Positions 1 to 9,827 of a DNA stretch of 64,000 nucleotides are shown one piece after another (within the stretch, counting starts at the first letter, position 1; each line of letters begins with the position of its first letter). The notes below the pieces were generated by a model. That model searched no databases. It had not been told where the DNA came from and saw nothing but the letters and a program-made list of their open reading frames with translations. The translations under genes and the position numbers were made by a program. The stretch is taken from positions 496,001 to 560,000 of the forward strand of contig JAGMWG010000020.1 of assembly GCA_020744225.1 (NCBI GenBank), given 5' to 3'. This DNA is from Paraphoma chrysanthemicola. Taxonomy: Eukaryota; Ascomycota; Dothideomycetes; Pleosporales; Phaeosphaeriaceae.

Positions 1-536
1 TTGCCCTCCATCGTTGCAACTCTATATCACACAACTAAAGTCATGAGAAGCCAAGAGATCTTGCTCAAAGTAGAGCTTGAAGGCGTACAGCTCAGCCTGG
101 AAGCAAAGCAGCGTCTGCACACATCGTCACGGCACCTATATCGCAGCATCGCCCGTTTCATCCATCATCCAGAAGACGGTGAATGTCTCGAGTACTCTTG
201 CCCACATGAATCACATCTATAGCACCCAAACCATCTGCTCCGTTCTTGAAACTGATCAGTATGCTCGACCAGCATCTGACCAGCATCCTGGGTGCACAGC
301 TGCTTAAAATGAGCTCAGTGAAGGAGAAAACCCTCAAAGTCTTGGCCAAAGCTCCCATCACGCCCACCAGCAAAACACACCACCCGTACACGCAAATTGC
401 CTTTGCATAACACCAACAGCCCACCAAAGCCATGTACGTGCTCGCTTTATGAACCACTCTGTCTTTGCAGGTATACTATTGACCGCGAGGACTAACCATG
501 CAATAGCCATCACAAATCAAAGAGAACACCATAGAA
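1..536. other. left-edge non-coding stretch
   Basis: I see no supportable gene here. Short open frames on both strands have no family resemblance and no convincing splice structure. The last part is the presumed promoter and 5' leader of the small gene starting at 537. Confidence 0.5.
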
Positions 537-1026
537 ATGTCCTCTACCAGCACAAACCCCTCGTCCTCTTCTCCCTTCTCCTTCGCCCTCTCCCTCCTCC
601 CCTCCTACATCCCCTCCCGACGCCCCGTCCCCGTCATCCGCGCCGCCCTCGCCGAAAAGCGACGCCAACTCGGTCGCGCATGCGATGTTGTTCTCGCGCC
701 GTCGCGCGACGGGATCCTGGGCGGGCGGCGCCGGGACGCGCGTGGGATGGCGGGTAAGACGGTAGAGCGATTTATGCAGCAGGTCGAGGCGCTGGAGGGG
801 GAGTTGGGGAGGGCGAGGGAATTTGAGGGGTTGATCGGGATGTGGGTGGAAGGGGCGGAGCGGTGGCGGGGTGAGGAGGGGATGTGGGATGGGAGGGAGG
901 AGGGGCAGAAGCCGGTGGAAGAGGCGAGTGAAGAGAGTGGCGAGAAGGTAGGTATTTATGTTTTGGGGTGGGGATGTGGTTGGTGTGGTTGGTTTGGCTT
1001 CGAGACTGACTTGTGTTTAGGAGTGA
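537..1026 (+). CDS. small helical orphan protein (138 aa), two exons
   Basis: Not a family I recognise. Exon 1 is 537-947 (137 codons). An intron from 948 (gtaggt) to 1020 (tttag) joins it to a tiny last exon 1021-1026 that adds one Glu and a stop. Without the splice the frame would run on into (CAC)-rich low-complexity sequence. The N-terminus is Ser/Thr/Pro-rich. From about residue 30 the protein is charged and Ala/Arg/Glu-rich, predicted by eye to be helical or coiled-coil (EALEGELGRAREFE region), with an acidic tail. No signal peptide or membrane segment is visible. It is convergent with SLX4, whose stop lies 185 bp downstream. Similar-sized charged helical orphans occur at 20105, 25092 and 31058. 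The start was chosen because the Ser-rich N-terminus follows a CA-rich leader. Confidence 0.55.
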
Positions 1027-1210
1027 AAGCTGTTGCGCGGTCAGCGAAGTGTCGACACGAATCTGCACCAACATCAACACCAACACCACCACCAAGACCC
1101 GCGCCAACGTCTTCGCCGCTCATGTTACCGATTTATATGTTTCAAGTTGTCAAAAGGGTATGTGGTCATTATTCCTTCGTCTCATCATTACGGTCATCAA
1201 CTAACTCACG

Positions 1211-4200
1211 CTAGTAAAACCCCTTCCTAACACCACCCTTCCCTCTCCCTTCGCCCCAGATACAGCACACGCTCATACTCTCGCACCACGCCTGTACTTG
1301 CCACGCTTCCAGCTCTTTCTCGACGGCTAGGATTTCGTTCGGCGCCTCAATGTCAATTGCGGACTCGCCGAGAGCTTTCATCTCCTTGTTCCATGCTTTG
1401 ATTTGGACTTTGGTTGCACGCTTCCATGTTCTAATGCCAGTGCTAACATTAAGATAGGCCGTAAACTCCTCCAGCACTATCGGATCGTACATCAGAATCT
1501 TTTCATGCCAGCTAGGCTGCTTCGGATCCGTCGTGGGCGGAAGAGATCGAATATGTGCCGTAATCGCAGGAAAGACGCTGCCCTTGAAGTTGACCCATTC
1601 GAGACTTGCGCTTGGAATTCGATCGACGCGCACGACACCCGAGTCTACAAACGTTTTGCTTATCGTCTTTTTGGCGCGCATTGGGGAGGTCGAGAATAAA
1701 GGCAGCGGTTCCGAATCCGCCAGTTTTCGAACACGAGGAGGCGTTGGTGAGAAGGCTTCCCTGGTTTCGTCTTCCGAGTCAAGGATTTCATCTATGTCGA
1801 AGAACCGGCCAGAGCCTCTAGGCGTTGTTGCAAGGGGCGTGGAGATAGTCTTCTTTGGTTTTGCTGTGTACTGCGTTCTATTTGGAGTTACTTTTCTGGG
1901 GTTGCGCTTAGGAGATGTGTTCGTGATTGGCACAGCCGACTGAGTTTTCGGCGGACGTCCTCGCCGTTTTGGTGTCCCGGGCGCTGGTGGTCTCGGTTTT
2001 GGCGGCATCATCGTTTTCGATTTGTTCGATTCAGGGAGGAGCTCGTCTATATCCGCAAAGTCTTCTTGTGACTTGGCGTTCTGGTTAGAAGGCGGAGGTT
2101 GAGAATCAATTTCGCCAATGTCCTCAAAGACAGTTTCTGCCATCACGTGATCTAGGCGATCACTGTGCATACGTGTTTGTGAGCCTTGCGATGTTGTACG
2201 CGGAGGTGTCGGCAAATCGGAAGATATAATGATCGCTGCAGTTGATTCAACAGCGTCGCGAACGTCTACAACAGATGGCACCGTGATAGGAACATCTGCA
2301 TCCGTATCCTCAACATCCCCAAACGTGGGAAGATCAGGCGAGTGCTCTTCTGTTGCGCCGTCCATGAGCAGCGGGAAATCTTGTGTTCGATCAAACTCAG
2401 GAATATAGACATCTTCCATCTGGTCCAGCAAGCCACCCTCAACGTCTCTCGCACTTGCATCCCACAAGCCGCGCCGCCCGACTACCTGTTCAAGTTTTGG
2501 CCAGCGTGGCGGTGCCATGAGCTGCATCGATAGATCTCCATCTCTTTCTGAATCCTTCATAGCTTGCTGGAGCTGGCGCACAAGCGTTGGCGACTCTTCC
2601 AAAGCCAGCTGGCTTGAGGTGCCGAAGAGGACGTCTTGCTTGCTCAAGCGAAGTAATGCCGAACTAGGGCTGAGTAGCTTCTCCGCTATGGGTTTGGACT
2701 TAGCCTTAGCGTTCGAGTTTGCGGCCGCTTTCTTTGACTTTGACTTCGTCTTCGAACCTGCTTTTTCAGATTCGGACTTTGACGTTGAACGTTTGCGAGT
2801 TGGTTTCTTGGACGTATCATTATCGTTTCCTTGTGCCACATCGTTTAATGGCACTTTAGTGACTGTTGTTCGAGGTTGGAAGAAGTCAGTCGTGACATCG
2901 AGTGGGTTAGTCTCCACAATTTTGGGTTGATATTGCTCCGTCGCAATATCGGTGATGGTCCTTGCCTTCTTCTTAGGGGTCTTTCCTTTCTCCGGAGATG
3001 AGTTCCTAGAGTTGGGCGCATTGCTAGGTACATCAACAAGCTGGTGTCTCGATTAGCCATGTCGTCTTATGTGATTGAACAGCGCTCACCTCGACACGTC
3101 GTCGCTTGGTCACAGCCGTCAATTCTGTAGTAGACGCTGTTGTGCTGACGTTCGTTCGCGGTGCAAGTGACTGCGCGTATGCAAAGTTTGAGATCATGTT
3201 CGTGAATTGTCCACCGCTTACGTTAGACTCAATCTCTTTGTTTTCCTTGCCTACCGAGTCTGTGAAAGGACTTGCAGGTAAAGTGTCTCGAGGGGGTGTC
3301 CAGTCCCGCCGTCTCGATATGGCTTCGTCCAGATCCAGATTTTCGGGCACCTCAACCGGTGGTCGTGGCTTCGCGGCACGCTTCTTCTTTGGCTGCGGGC
3401 TTTCAGGCACCTCCCATATTGACGCATCTTTTTCACCTGTTGTTTCCGAAGCCTGGCATGACGTTAATGTGTGCAACATCGTCTCATCAGCTGTTTTTGG
3501 TTCCTTCTGGAAATGCGCAGATTGAATGCACGCATCGTCTGGCTCTGTCTTTCCGACGGCCTTGCCAGCCCCTTTCGGCTTTGCGACCCGCGCCTTCCTG
3601 ACCTTGGGCTCTGCCTCACCACCCTCAACCTTCTCCTTCTTCGCGCGAGGTTTTCGAGGTTTCCCCGACTTCGTAAGCTTGATTGTAGGGTCAATTGTTG
3701 GGTCAATTGTTGCCGTGGTGATTTCAACCCGAGGTTGCGCATCCTCATCTTCGAAGTAAGGCGAGACCTTAGGGGCTGGGAGTCGTAATTCGGGGTCTCG
3801 TGTGATTGCGCTGTCTTTGTCGGCCTTTGGCTTCCGTGCTCGCGGCTTCGGCTGTGGTTTGGCAGCACCATCCTCTGCAGGGGTGACAGCGGTCCGCTTT
3901 TGGGGCTTTTTCTTCGTCGCTGTGACATCCGAGTCCTTTAATGAACCCCCACGTGACCGTGCCTGTAGATCTGCGATATTGTCGTCTAGCTGTGGCGCAA
4001 AGTGCTCGGAGCGGACCAGACTGCCTACGGTGGCGAATCCCCTAATCGCATCAGGCGGGATGGCGGCCTTTCGTGAGCCTGCTAGCGACGCGCCGGATGT
4101 CTTCTTCTGTGGGCTCGTGGGCGGAGAGAGTGATAGGAGGGGCGATTGTGGCATTGCGACGCGTCGAGGAGAGGACCTGTAGGCTGCGTTAAGCGGCGAG

Positions 4201-4271
4201 GATGGTGCATAGAGTTCAGCGGCCGGAGGTGACGAGGAGAGCACAACGATGTCAAAGGATGTGCCTGCCAT
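1211..4271 (-). CDS. SLX4: SLX4 structure-specific endonuclease subunit
   Basis: Scaffold that binds and activates the SLX1 nuclease to cut branched DNA (flaps, Holliday junctions) in the nucleus. Exon 1 is 4271-3090 (394 codons) and exon 2 is 3040-1211; the 49-bp phase-0 intron is 3041-3089. The product is 1003 aa. Recognition rests on the Pezizomycotina SLX4 layout: an SSSPP-containing N-terminus, long basic Lys/Arg/Pro-rich disordered stretches (PKPRARKPK, KKKRAAKPRPP), a conserved ISRRRDWTPP motif near residue 345, an AT-hook-like KRRGRPPK around residue 720, and a C-terminal SLX1-binding helical domain (LEEFTAYLN, TWKRATKVQIKAW) that ends the protein. The ATG at 4271 was preferred over upstream in-frame ATGs because family members begin just before the FDIVVLSSSPP segment. 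The direct repeat coding DPTIDPTI is a local duplication. Confidence 0.9.
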
Positions 4272-6690
4272 CCTGAGCGGCGGGAGGAGCCTCGAGGCTG
4301 CCAATGCGACCAGACCGGCAGTGGCAGCCCGCGCATGAGTTGAGTGGTTGTGGAGGTGGTCTGGAGCACGGACTCTGCGATGTTGGAGACCCCTCAATGG
4401 TTTTGGATTCTCAACTATGTCCGCTTGCCCAGCAACCCACGCAGCTCCTTGACAATCACACCGAACCCAACTTACTCCAATTTCCTTGAGACTCACGGAG
4501 CAGTCTTGCTCATATCTATCAATGCTCCAAATGTGGTTCATATTGATCTGCAAAACGCCATCGAGCTACAGTTGACCGGATCGGGCACCCCGCAATCCGC
4601 CGCTGCCTCGAGCTACACCATGTTTGACCCCTGCAACACAAGGAGGGTTGTCTTTAGAACCGACTGTACGCCGCCTGAGATCTCTCCATCCTCAGTCGGA
4701 CTCTTGCTCACTTGGAGATGTCTTTGTGGGCTTGGTGGTGCGGCATGGCTGGGGACGCTTGGACAGGGCGGCCATCTCACCAGCACCCTCACCACCTTCA
4801 CCTTTACCCACAAGCCCTTCCTCAAGGACCGACAGCCTCACCAGTTATCTGAGCATGTGCTCATGATCCTCAGTAAGTACAGCCAGATTATTCCCCTTGA
4901 CCCTCGAGCTCGAATCGACGCTGGCAGCATCTGTCAATCTGGGGTCACTACCCCGCCATCATCGCACGTCTCTCATACAATATACGCAGGGGACGGCGAG
5001 GCCGCAGATCCTGGTATGAAGAGATGTGTGCTAACTAGGAGCTATAGCCCTCGGTAGGATGATTGAGCCGGCCATCGCATAGTATGTGCGGCGAGCCTTG
5101 CGCGGCTCAACGACTGCAACAACAATAGAAGGAAGCATATCAACCAGATATTGTGCAGCAGAGCAGAGACCTCCTTGGAGCTCAGGTTGCCACTGGCTAC
5201 CTTGTGCCCACAGCAAAAATCGCGCGGCCAGGTGTCGGCATGAAGATTACCTTCGATCACGAGACAGCAGCATTGCCAGCAAGAGAATCGGCCATAGCAC
5301 GAGAGCGACAACACTGCCTATACAACAAAGGCGTTCCCTCAGGACACGGACACCCTTCGCATTTGCGCCGATGCGACCTCGAAGTGGATGGGTAATTTTC
5401 GAACACGCCTCGACCCTCCGGATCTGGGAAGACCTCATTGTACTCGGATCTGGTCTCGAGACTCGACACACCGCCGCGAACGTCTCGCCCTCGGGACATT
5501 AGATTGTGATAAGAACGACTTGGCTGGATACCTTCATACTTGTCACAGCTTACAAGCATCGGCTACCGGACCGTACGCTCTGGCAATGGACAACCGCATG
5601 GAAGCACAGCATACACAAGCCGTCGCACAGGAGACCGTGGACCTGCAAGCTTGCGTCTGTCAACAGGGTACAGCTTGAGATGTAATCTTGCTGGCGGCTT
5701 CGAAACTGTCAGCTCGTATGAGTTGTCGCACCGGTGATTGGAAGTTGGATGATTCACAACAAACATTCACATCCTCGTCGAAACAACTGTCGGACTGCTG
5801 CACCTAAGCGATAGCAGCAGTTTGCTTCGATGGGCTCAAATAGACGGCATGAGACTCAAGCTTCGCGCCCAACAAGGCTGTCAGCGATCGATACCTGCTT
5901 CAATATTAGCATATGCCCTCACAGCGGAGAAATCAGGAACTCATCTTCTGGCTTCCAACTCCTGCAGTCTTCGCTCGAACTTATCCTGCGCCATAAGCTA
6001 TTCAATACGACAAAACGACATCACACATCACGACCCAAGGCAACGGGATGATATGGCAGGTTCGTGTTGCTACTACATCCTGCCCCCCAGAGGTGCCGCC
6101 AAGGTGTTCCCAATTGCCTCCGAAGAGGCGGTTCCGGGCTCGACGGCCGAGGATGCGAGAAGACTCGAGAAGGGATCATCTGGGCAGCAATACGCAGTGC
6201 TTTCATCGATGGTGCACTCGAGTCTTTCCGACTTGTATGCTTTGGGGCTTCCTCTCCACCCTATTGGCACTACGGCCGGTTAAGACCGCGTACGTCCCAT
6301 ATCTCCTGTTGTGCGGAGGTGTTCCTGGTAGAGTGTCCCGGAGGACGATCGACTAGCTCTCCAGGGACAAGGCAAAGAGTCTGCTTCTTCCATCGTCAGC
6401 TAGCAAGGAACGAACCCGTGCCATCTTCACTGAAGTACGAAGTGCCAACTAACTCAGTCATGTCTCAAAATCGGGTCGGCAGGGTCCGCGAAAACCCGTT
6501 GCGTCCTCCCCGAGCTCTTTGACAACTCCCAAGAGAATTGACTCCGTCTTCTTAACTAGATATCGTCCGAAGCAAACTGGGTCAGCAAGGCTCGCGATGC
6601 CGGTTGCGTCCTCCCCAAGTCATCGTCATCGTCTCGCGGCTGTCTCATATCACATCCGACAAGCTTGCGCGCTTTTCCTGCGTCGTGGGT
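4272..6690. other. gene-poor stretch upstream of SLX4
   Basis: Contains the SLX4 promoter. Open frames up to 237 aa (4344-5057, +) lack any family motif, consistent codon use or splice sites. I see no supportable gene and cannot exclude badly decayed ones. Confidence 0.4.
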
Positions 6691-6692
6691 TA

Positions 6693-7535
6693 TCATAACG
6701 AGTCTGCGAGAAACAGTATGTCAACATACCAATCTTCTCCCGCCATCCCGAAGCCACTCTTCACGTCCATGAACCATCCCAACTCAACCTCCTTCTCGAC
6801 AAGCTCACGCGCACTCGTATGAGACAACAAATCTCTCGCATCGAAGCCCAACTTGTAGATTGTGGTAGTCACTGACTCGCAGCTCGAAATACTGAGGTTG
6901 ACGACCCAGAGGCTGTGTGGTGCATGCGCATCGGTTCGAGCTTTGATCACGAAAAAACCCCACTCGTGGAGAGCTGACGAGCCCCAACGAAAGTTACGTG
7001 ACGAGCAGCTCTGACGCTTCTTGTTCTTCGTCTGGAGTGAAGGCTGTGCGATGCCTGCGGATGACACCTCATTCGAAAACCTTGCGACCAATGCCACCGC
7101 TGCAATATTTCTCTGCACCGTACTTCTCTTCACCCGCATTGGTCTTCTCTTTGAGCAAGCCCACAATACCCCCGAGCTTCTTAAGTAGCTCGGTGTCTGT
7201 TGAGGAAGGATTCGACGGTTTGGGCAGCATACTGGACATCTCGACCTTGGCTCGCAGTGCAGCCTGTGTCACTACCTGAACACAATGGACATGGCCCCAG
7301 ACGGGTGATTGAAGTTGTACACCATGTCTAGTCGAGGCACATCGAGACCACAAGCAGCGACCGAAGTGGCGATGAGGGTGGGGAGTCCACCCAACTCGAA
7401 GTCGTCGACCGCCTCATTGCGACCAGTCTGACCTTTCGCACCATGAATGGTGCTGAAATTCGAATACTCAGCCTCGAAAAGCCTGGACAAGAAATCTCCG
7501 ACCGTTTCGTATTACCATGAGGACGGCGTCCTAAA
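6693..7535 (-). pseudogene. decayed DEAD-box RNA helicase, PRP5-like C-terminal part
   Basis: Relic of the helicase C-terminal lobe and tail. Reading down the minus strand from about 7535, an in-frame stop precedes FLSRLFEAEYSNFSTIHGAK. Then come the helicase motifs in order: STIHGAKGQTGRNEAVDDF (position of motif IV/Q region) and LIATSVAACGLDVPRLDMVYNF (motif V, where the usual Arg of AARGLD is Cys). The HRxGRxGR motif VI is missing through a deletion near 7300. The frame then shifts into a segment with LLKEKTNAGEEKYGAEKY and GGIGRKVFE, which resembles the PRP5/DDX46 tail (KAGKEK...GFGGKGLE). Intact PRP5 remodels U2 snRNP. This copy cannot encode it: stop, deletion, frameshift and loss of the N-terminal lobe. 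The family call to PRP5 rather than another DEAD-box protein rests on the SIHG, IATSVAA and GG-K tail features. Confidence 0.72.
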
Positions 7536-8494
7536 GTTATACGACTTCTCTCCCTGTAGTCCCTTCTTGTATGCGTACTGCACGGAAATCTGCTTATTCA
7601 TCATGTACTGGCCGCAAGGCCTTCCAGTATTCGGTCGGCAGGGCGATAAAACAGCGAACCGTGTTTCGGGGTGTTGGGCGAGACGAGCTGGTTGCGGCCA
7701 TTGTTGTGCGCCTTTCGCACACTCGTCTCGCCCGCATATATGAAAATGAAGTCGATCGGGACTAGGAGGACTGCATCTTGAATCAGCGTCGAATTCGAGC
7801 AAGAGGGTGGAGCGAACTTCATACCTTTTCCTCCGCCGCTACCGACTTCGTTTATGTGGAGCGATATTCCACAATTTCATTGCGGGTACCAAACCAAGGC
7901 CGAGGCAGTTCTAACCCAAAACCACAGTGGCGGGCCATCTAAACCATTGCAAAGATGGCCGTCGTGCGAAATCAAATTCGTAACGCTGGTCGTAACCCGT
8001 TTGTTTCGCTCCAGTCTACCCGGCTGGCAGGTTACGGGAGCCACTTATTGCCATGGCTCAAGATTCATATTCCCTTTTGAACGTGTTTCCAAACACCTGC
8101 GGCGGGCTTCCAGGCACGGAATCATACCTTCTATGACAAGAGACTGACACACTATTGCGTTCCCTTCATGCACAAAGGACATGGCATCGGGCTGGTCATG
8201 CTCGAATAACTCAAGCGATACTGAGACGATCGCTCTTGACCGCAGGAGCTCACGGTCTTACCGGGGGATTTTCTGAGGCTTAAAGAAGGCAGTGGTGATC
8301 TCAGTCTAAGCATGCCACCAGCCATGTTCGCCATTGCAACTGATGTGCTACGGTGGCACACACTTGTGCTCGGTGGAGTACAGACTGAGTCGAATTGGTG
8401 TGATCTTGCTGAGTGGGTGTGTCTTTTGGAAGCACAGGTAAATGCTGTCTTCGGATATTCCCGCCAAATGCTGTCTTCTGATATTCCCGCCAAA
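7536..8494. other. stretch between two relics
   Basis: Probably further decayed sequence of the helicase relic on the minus strand. It also holds a 26-bp tandem duplication (8440-8491). I see no intact gene. Confidence 0.4.
8440..8491. repeat. 26-bp tandem duplication
   Basis: Two adjacent copies of a 26-bp unit containing tgctgtcttcggatattccc differ at one base (cgg versus ctg). A further partial match (gccaaacgcggg) follows. On the minus strand each unit reads TTTGGCGGGAATATC. It lies directly beyond the 3' end of the recognisable SmB relic. Confidence 0.8.
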
Positions 8495-8812
8495 CGCGGG
8501 CGATGGGCCATCGACGGACAAAGATATAACGTGCGCGCCGCGGATGATGGTGAGACCGATAGCGCGTTGCTCCTCTGTCTCGGTCATCTGTTGTTCGGTA
8601 TATAGCGCACCCTTTCCTCTTCGTCGCGTTCGGCGAAACTCTTCTGTGTCGGCGAGAACGAGGTTCATGTGCTGATAAGTGTTAGCAAAGTCTCTATGCT
8701 GGCCCTAGGTGAGGCTTACCTTGTCGAATGCGAGCATCTGCTCTGACCGGAGGCCATGACAAGACGATGCGAATAAATTCCCGGTACGAAATAAGTTGTA
8801 GCGAACCACAAA
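8495..8812 (-). pseudogene. decayed snRNP core protein SmB gene fragment
   Basis: Fragment of the Sm-fold protein SmB, which is part of the heptameric ring on U snRNAs. On the minus strand, an upstream piece (8812-8720) shows LISYR followed, after a frame break, by EQMLAFDK. A canonical 48-bp intron (8719-8672, gtaagc...cag) follows in frame. The next exon (8671-8495) reads HMNLVLADTEEFRR, ALYTEQQMTETEEQRAIGLT, IIRGAHVISLSVDGPSPA, matching the Sm1/Sm2 motifs of filamentous-fungal SmB closely. The N-terminal Sm1 strand is scrambled (extra residues after YR, a lost codon before QMLAFDK). After VDGPSPA the homology stops; the usual Pro/Gly-rich tail is replaced by unrelated sequence. It is therefore a truncated, broken copy, less eroded than the helicase relic 1 kb away on the same strand. 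Confidence 0.8.
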
Positions 8813-8862
8813 AGAGGCAAAACGGTGCCGAAGAGGTTATTGCGCCAATCCCAAATGGCCGG

Positions 8863-8912
8863 TGGGCCAATTTCAATCCAAGGCCGGTGGGCCAATTTAT
8901 TCCAAACGTGTC
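8863..8912. repeat. 25-bp tandem duplication
   Basis: Two adjacent approximate copies of a unit starting ggccggtgggccaattt, diverging at their 3' ends (caatccaa versus attccaaa). It lies just upstream of the SmB relic. Confidence 0.7.
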
Positions 8913-9397
8913 GAAGATCTCTGAGAGCCACACCGGCTCTCAGCCACTCGCCCATAAACGACGATGTCCTGGGCTCAAGAACGTTTTTATGAATTCCTTA
9001 GAATCCTATCCAGTGTTCCACCTGCCTGACTGAATGTGGCGATGCTTCCGCTTTCACATGCGGATAGACTCCAGAGTAGTGTGACAGTATTCGGGGTGGT
9101 TCAAGAAGCTGGAACGCTTTGGTCTTGAGCCACTTCTTCAGGCACTTTCCGCCGAAGTGGTGACCACACTCCTTGATTTGTATAGGGATGTGGCTGTGGT
9201 CGAACGGCTCTAAGCAAATACTGCACTAGGCCCGCTCGATTCCATCCCTAAGAAAAGAATTGAGAGAGTTGTGTGGTGACTTCCATGGACTTACGGTAGG
9301 CGACTATCCACTAGGGTCGCGATAGTCGCCCAGCCTGCCAAATGGAGGAGATAAGCCATATGGAGGAGATAAGTAAAAGAGGGAGATCCAATAATCT

Positions 9398-9827
9398 CTA
9401 GACCGAGGTGCGGTGGCCCTCGTGATCTGCTCCAAGATCTTTTTGACCAAAGGCCACATCGAGCTCACGGAGGATGTTGATGGGGGCTTCGAAAAGCTTA
9501 CCCATCGTAGGTGCAACAGCGTCGAAGCGCCATTTTCCAACCAGTTGGCCGAAGCCATGGTTGATGGCTTGTTGAGCTAAGCTTCTCAGGCTGTGAATGT
9601 CGTAAGTTGTGCACAAGCACCGCCCGGAAGCCGCTCTCATTGTAGAAGACGAGAGTCTCGAACATCTCGTTTTCGTGGTCGCCATCTATTCTTTTGAGGA
9701 TAGCACCGGCTTCCTCCGTGAACGTCCAGTTCTCCTTGTACATCTGCAATTCCAAGTCCACTCCGAGCGATGGAGATGAACTTAGCCATCTCCGCACATC
9801 TCGCGTATACTTTCCTGCCATTTTCAA
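9398..9827 (-). pseudogene. possible BTB-domain gene relic
   Basis: Two overlapping minus-strand frames carry coherent-looking protein. The first (9827-9500) has DVRRWLSSSP and ILKRIDGDHENEMFETLVFY. The second (9650-9398) has TYDIHSLRSLAQQAINHGF and GKWRFDAVAP. In order these resemble the middle and end of a fungal BTB/POZ domain: an acidic 'L..DDxxxFExxLxFxY' segment, then a 'A.KYDIxxLxxLA' helix. Joining them requires a frameshift near 9600 and no start or upstream half is visible. The match is by pattern only, and an unrelated chance open frame remains possible. Confidence 0.35.

Noticed and set aside
1403..4182. Several plus-strand frames of 60-140 aa inside SLX4
   Set aside because: Shadows of the SLX4 coding strand.
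4344..5057. 237-aa plus-strand open frame divergent from SLX4
   Set aside because: No motif, no stable codon bias, and it overlaps the SLX4 leader; likely a chance opening.
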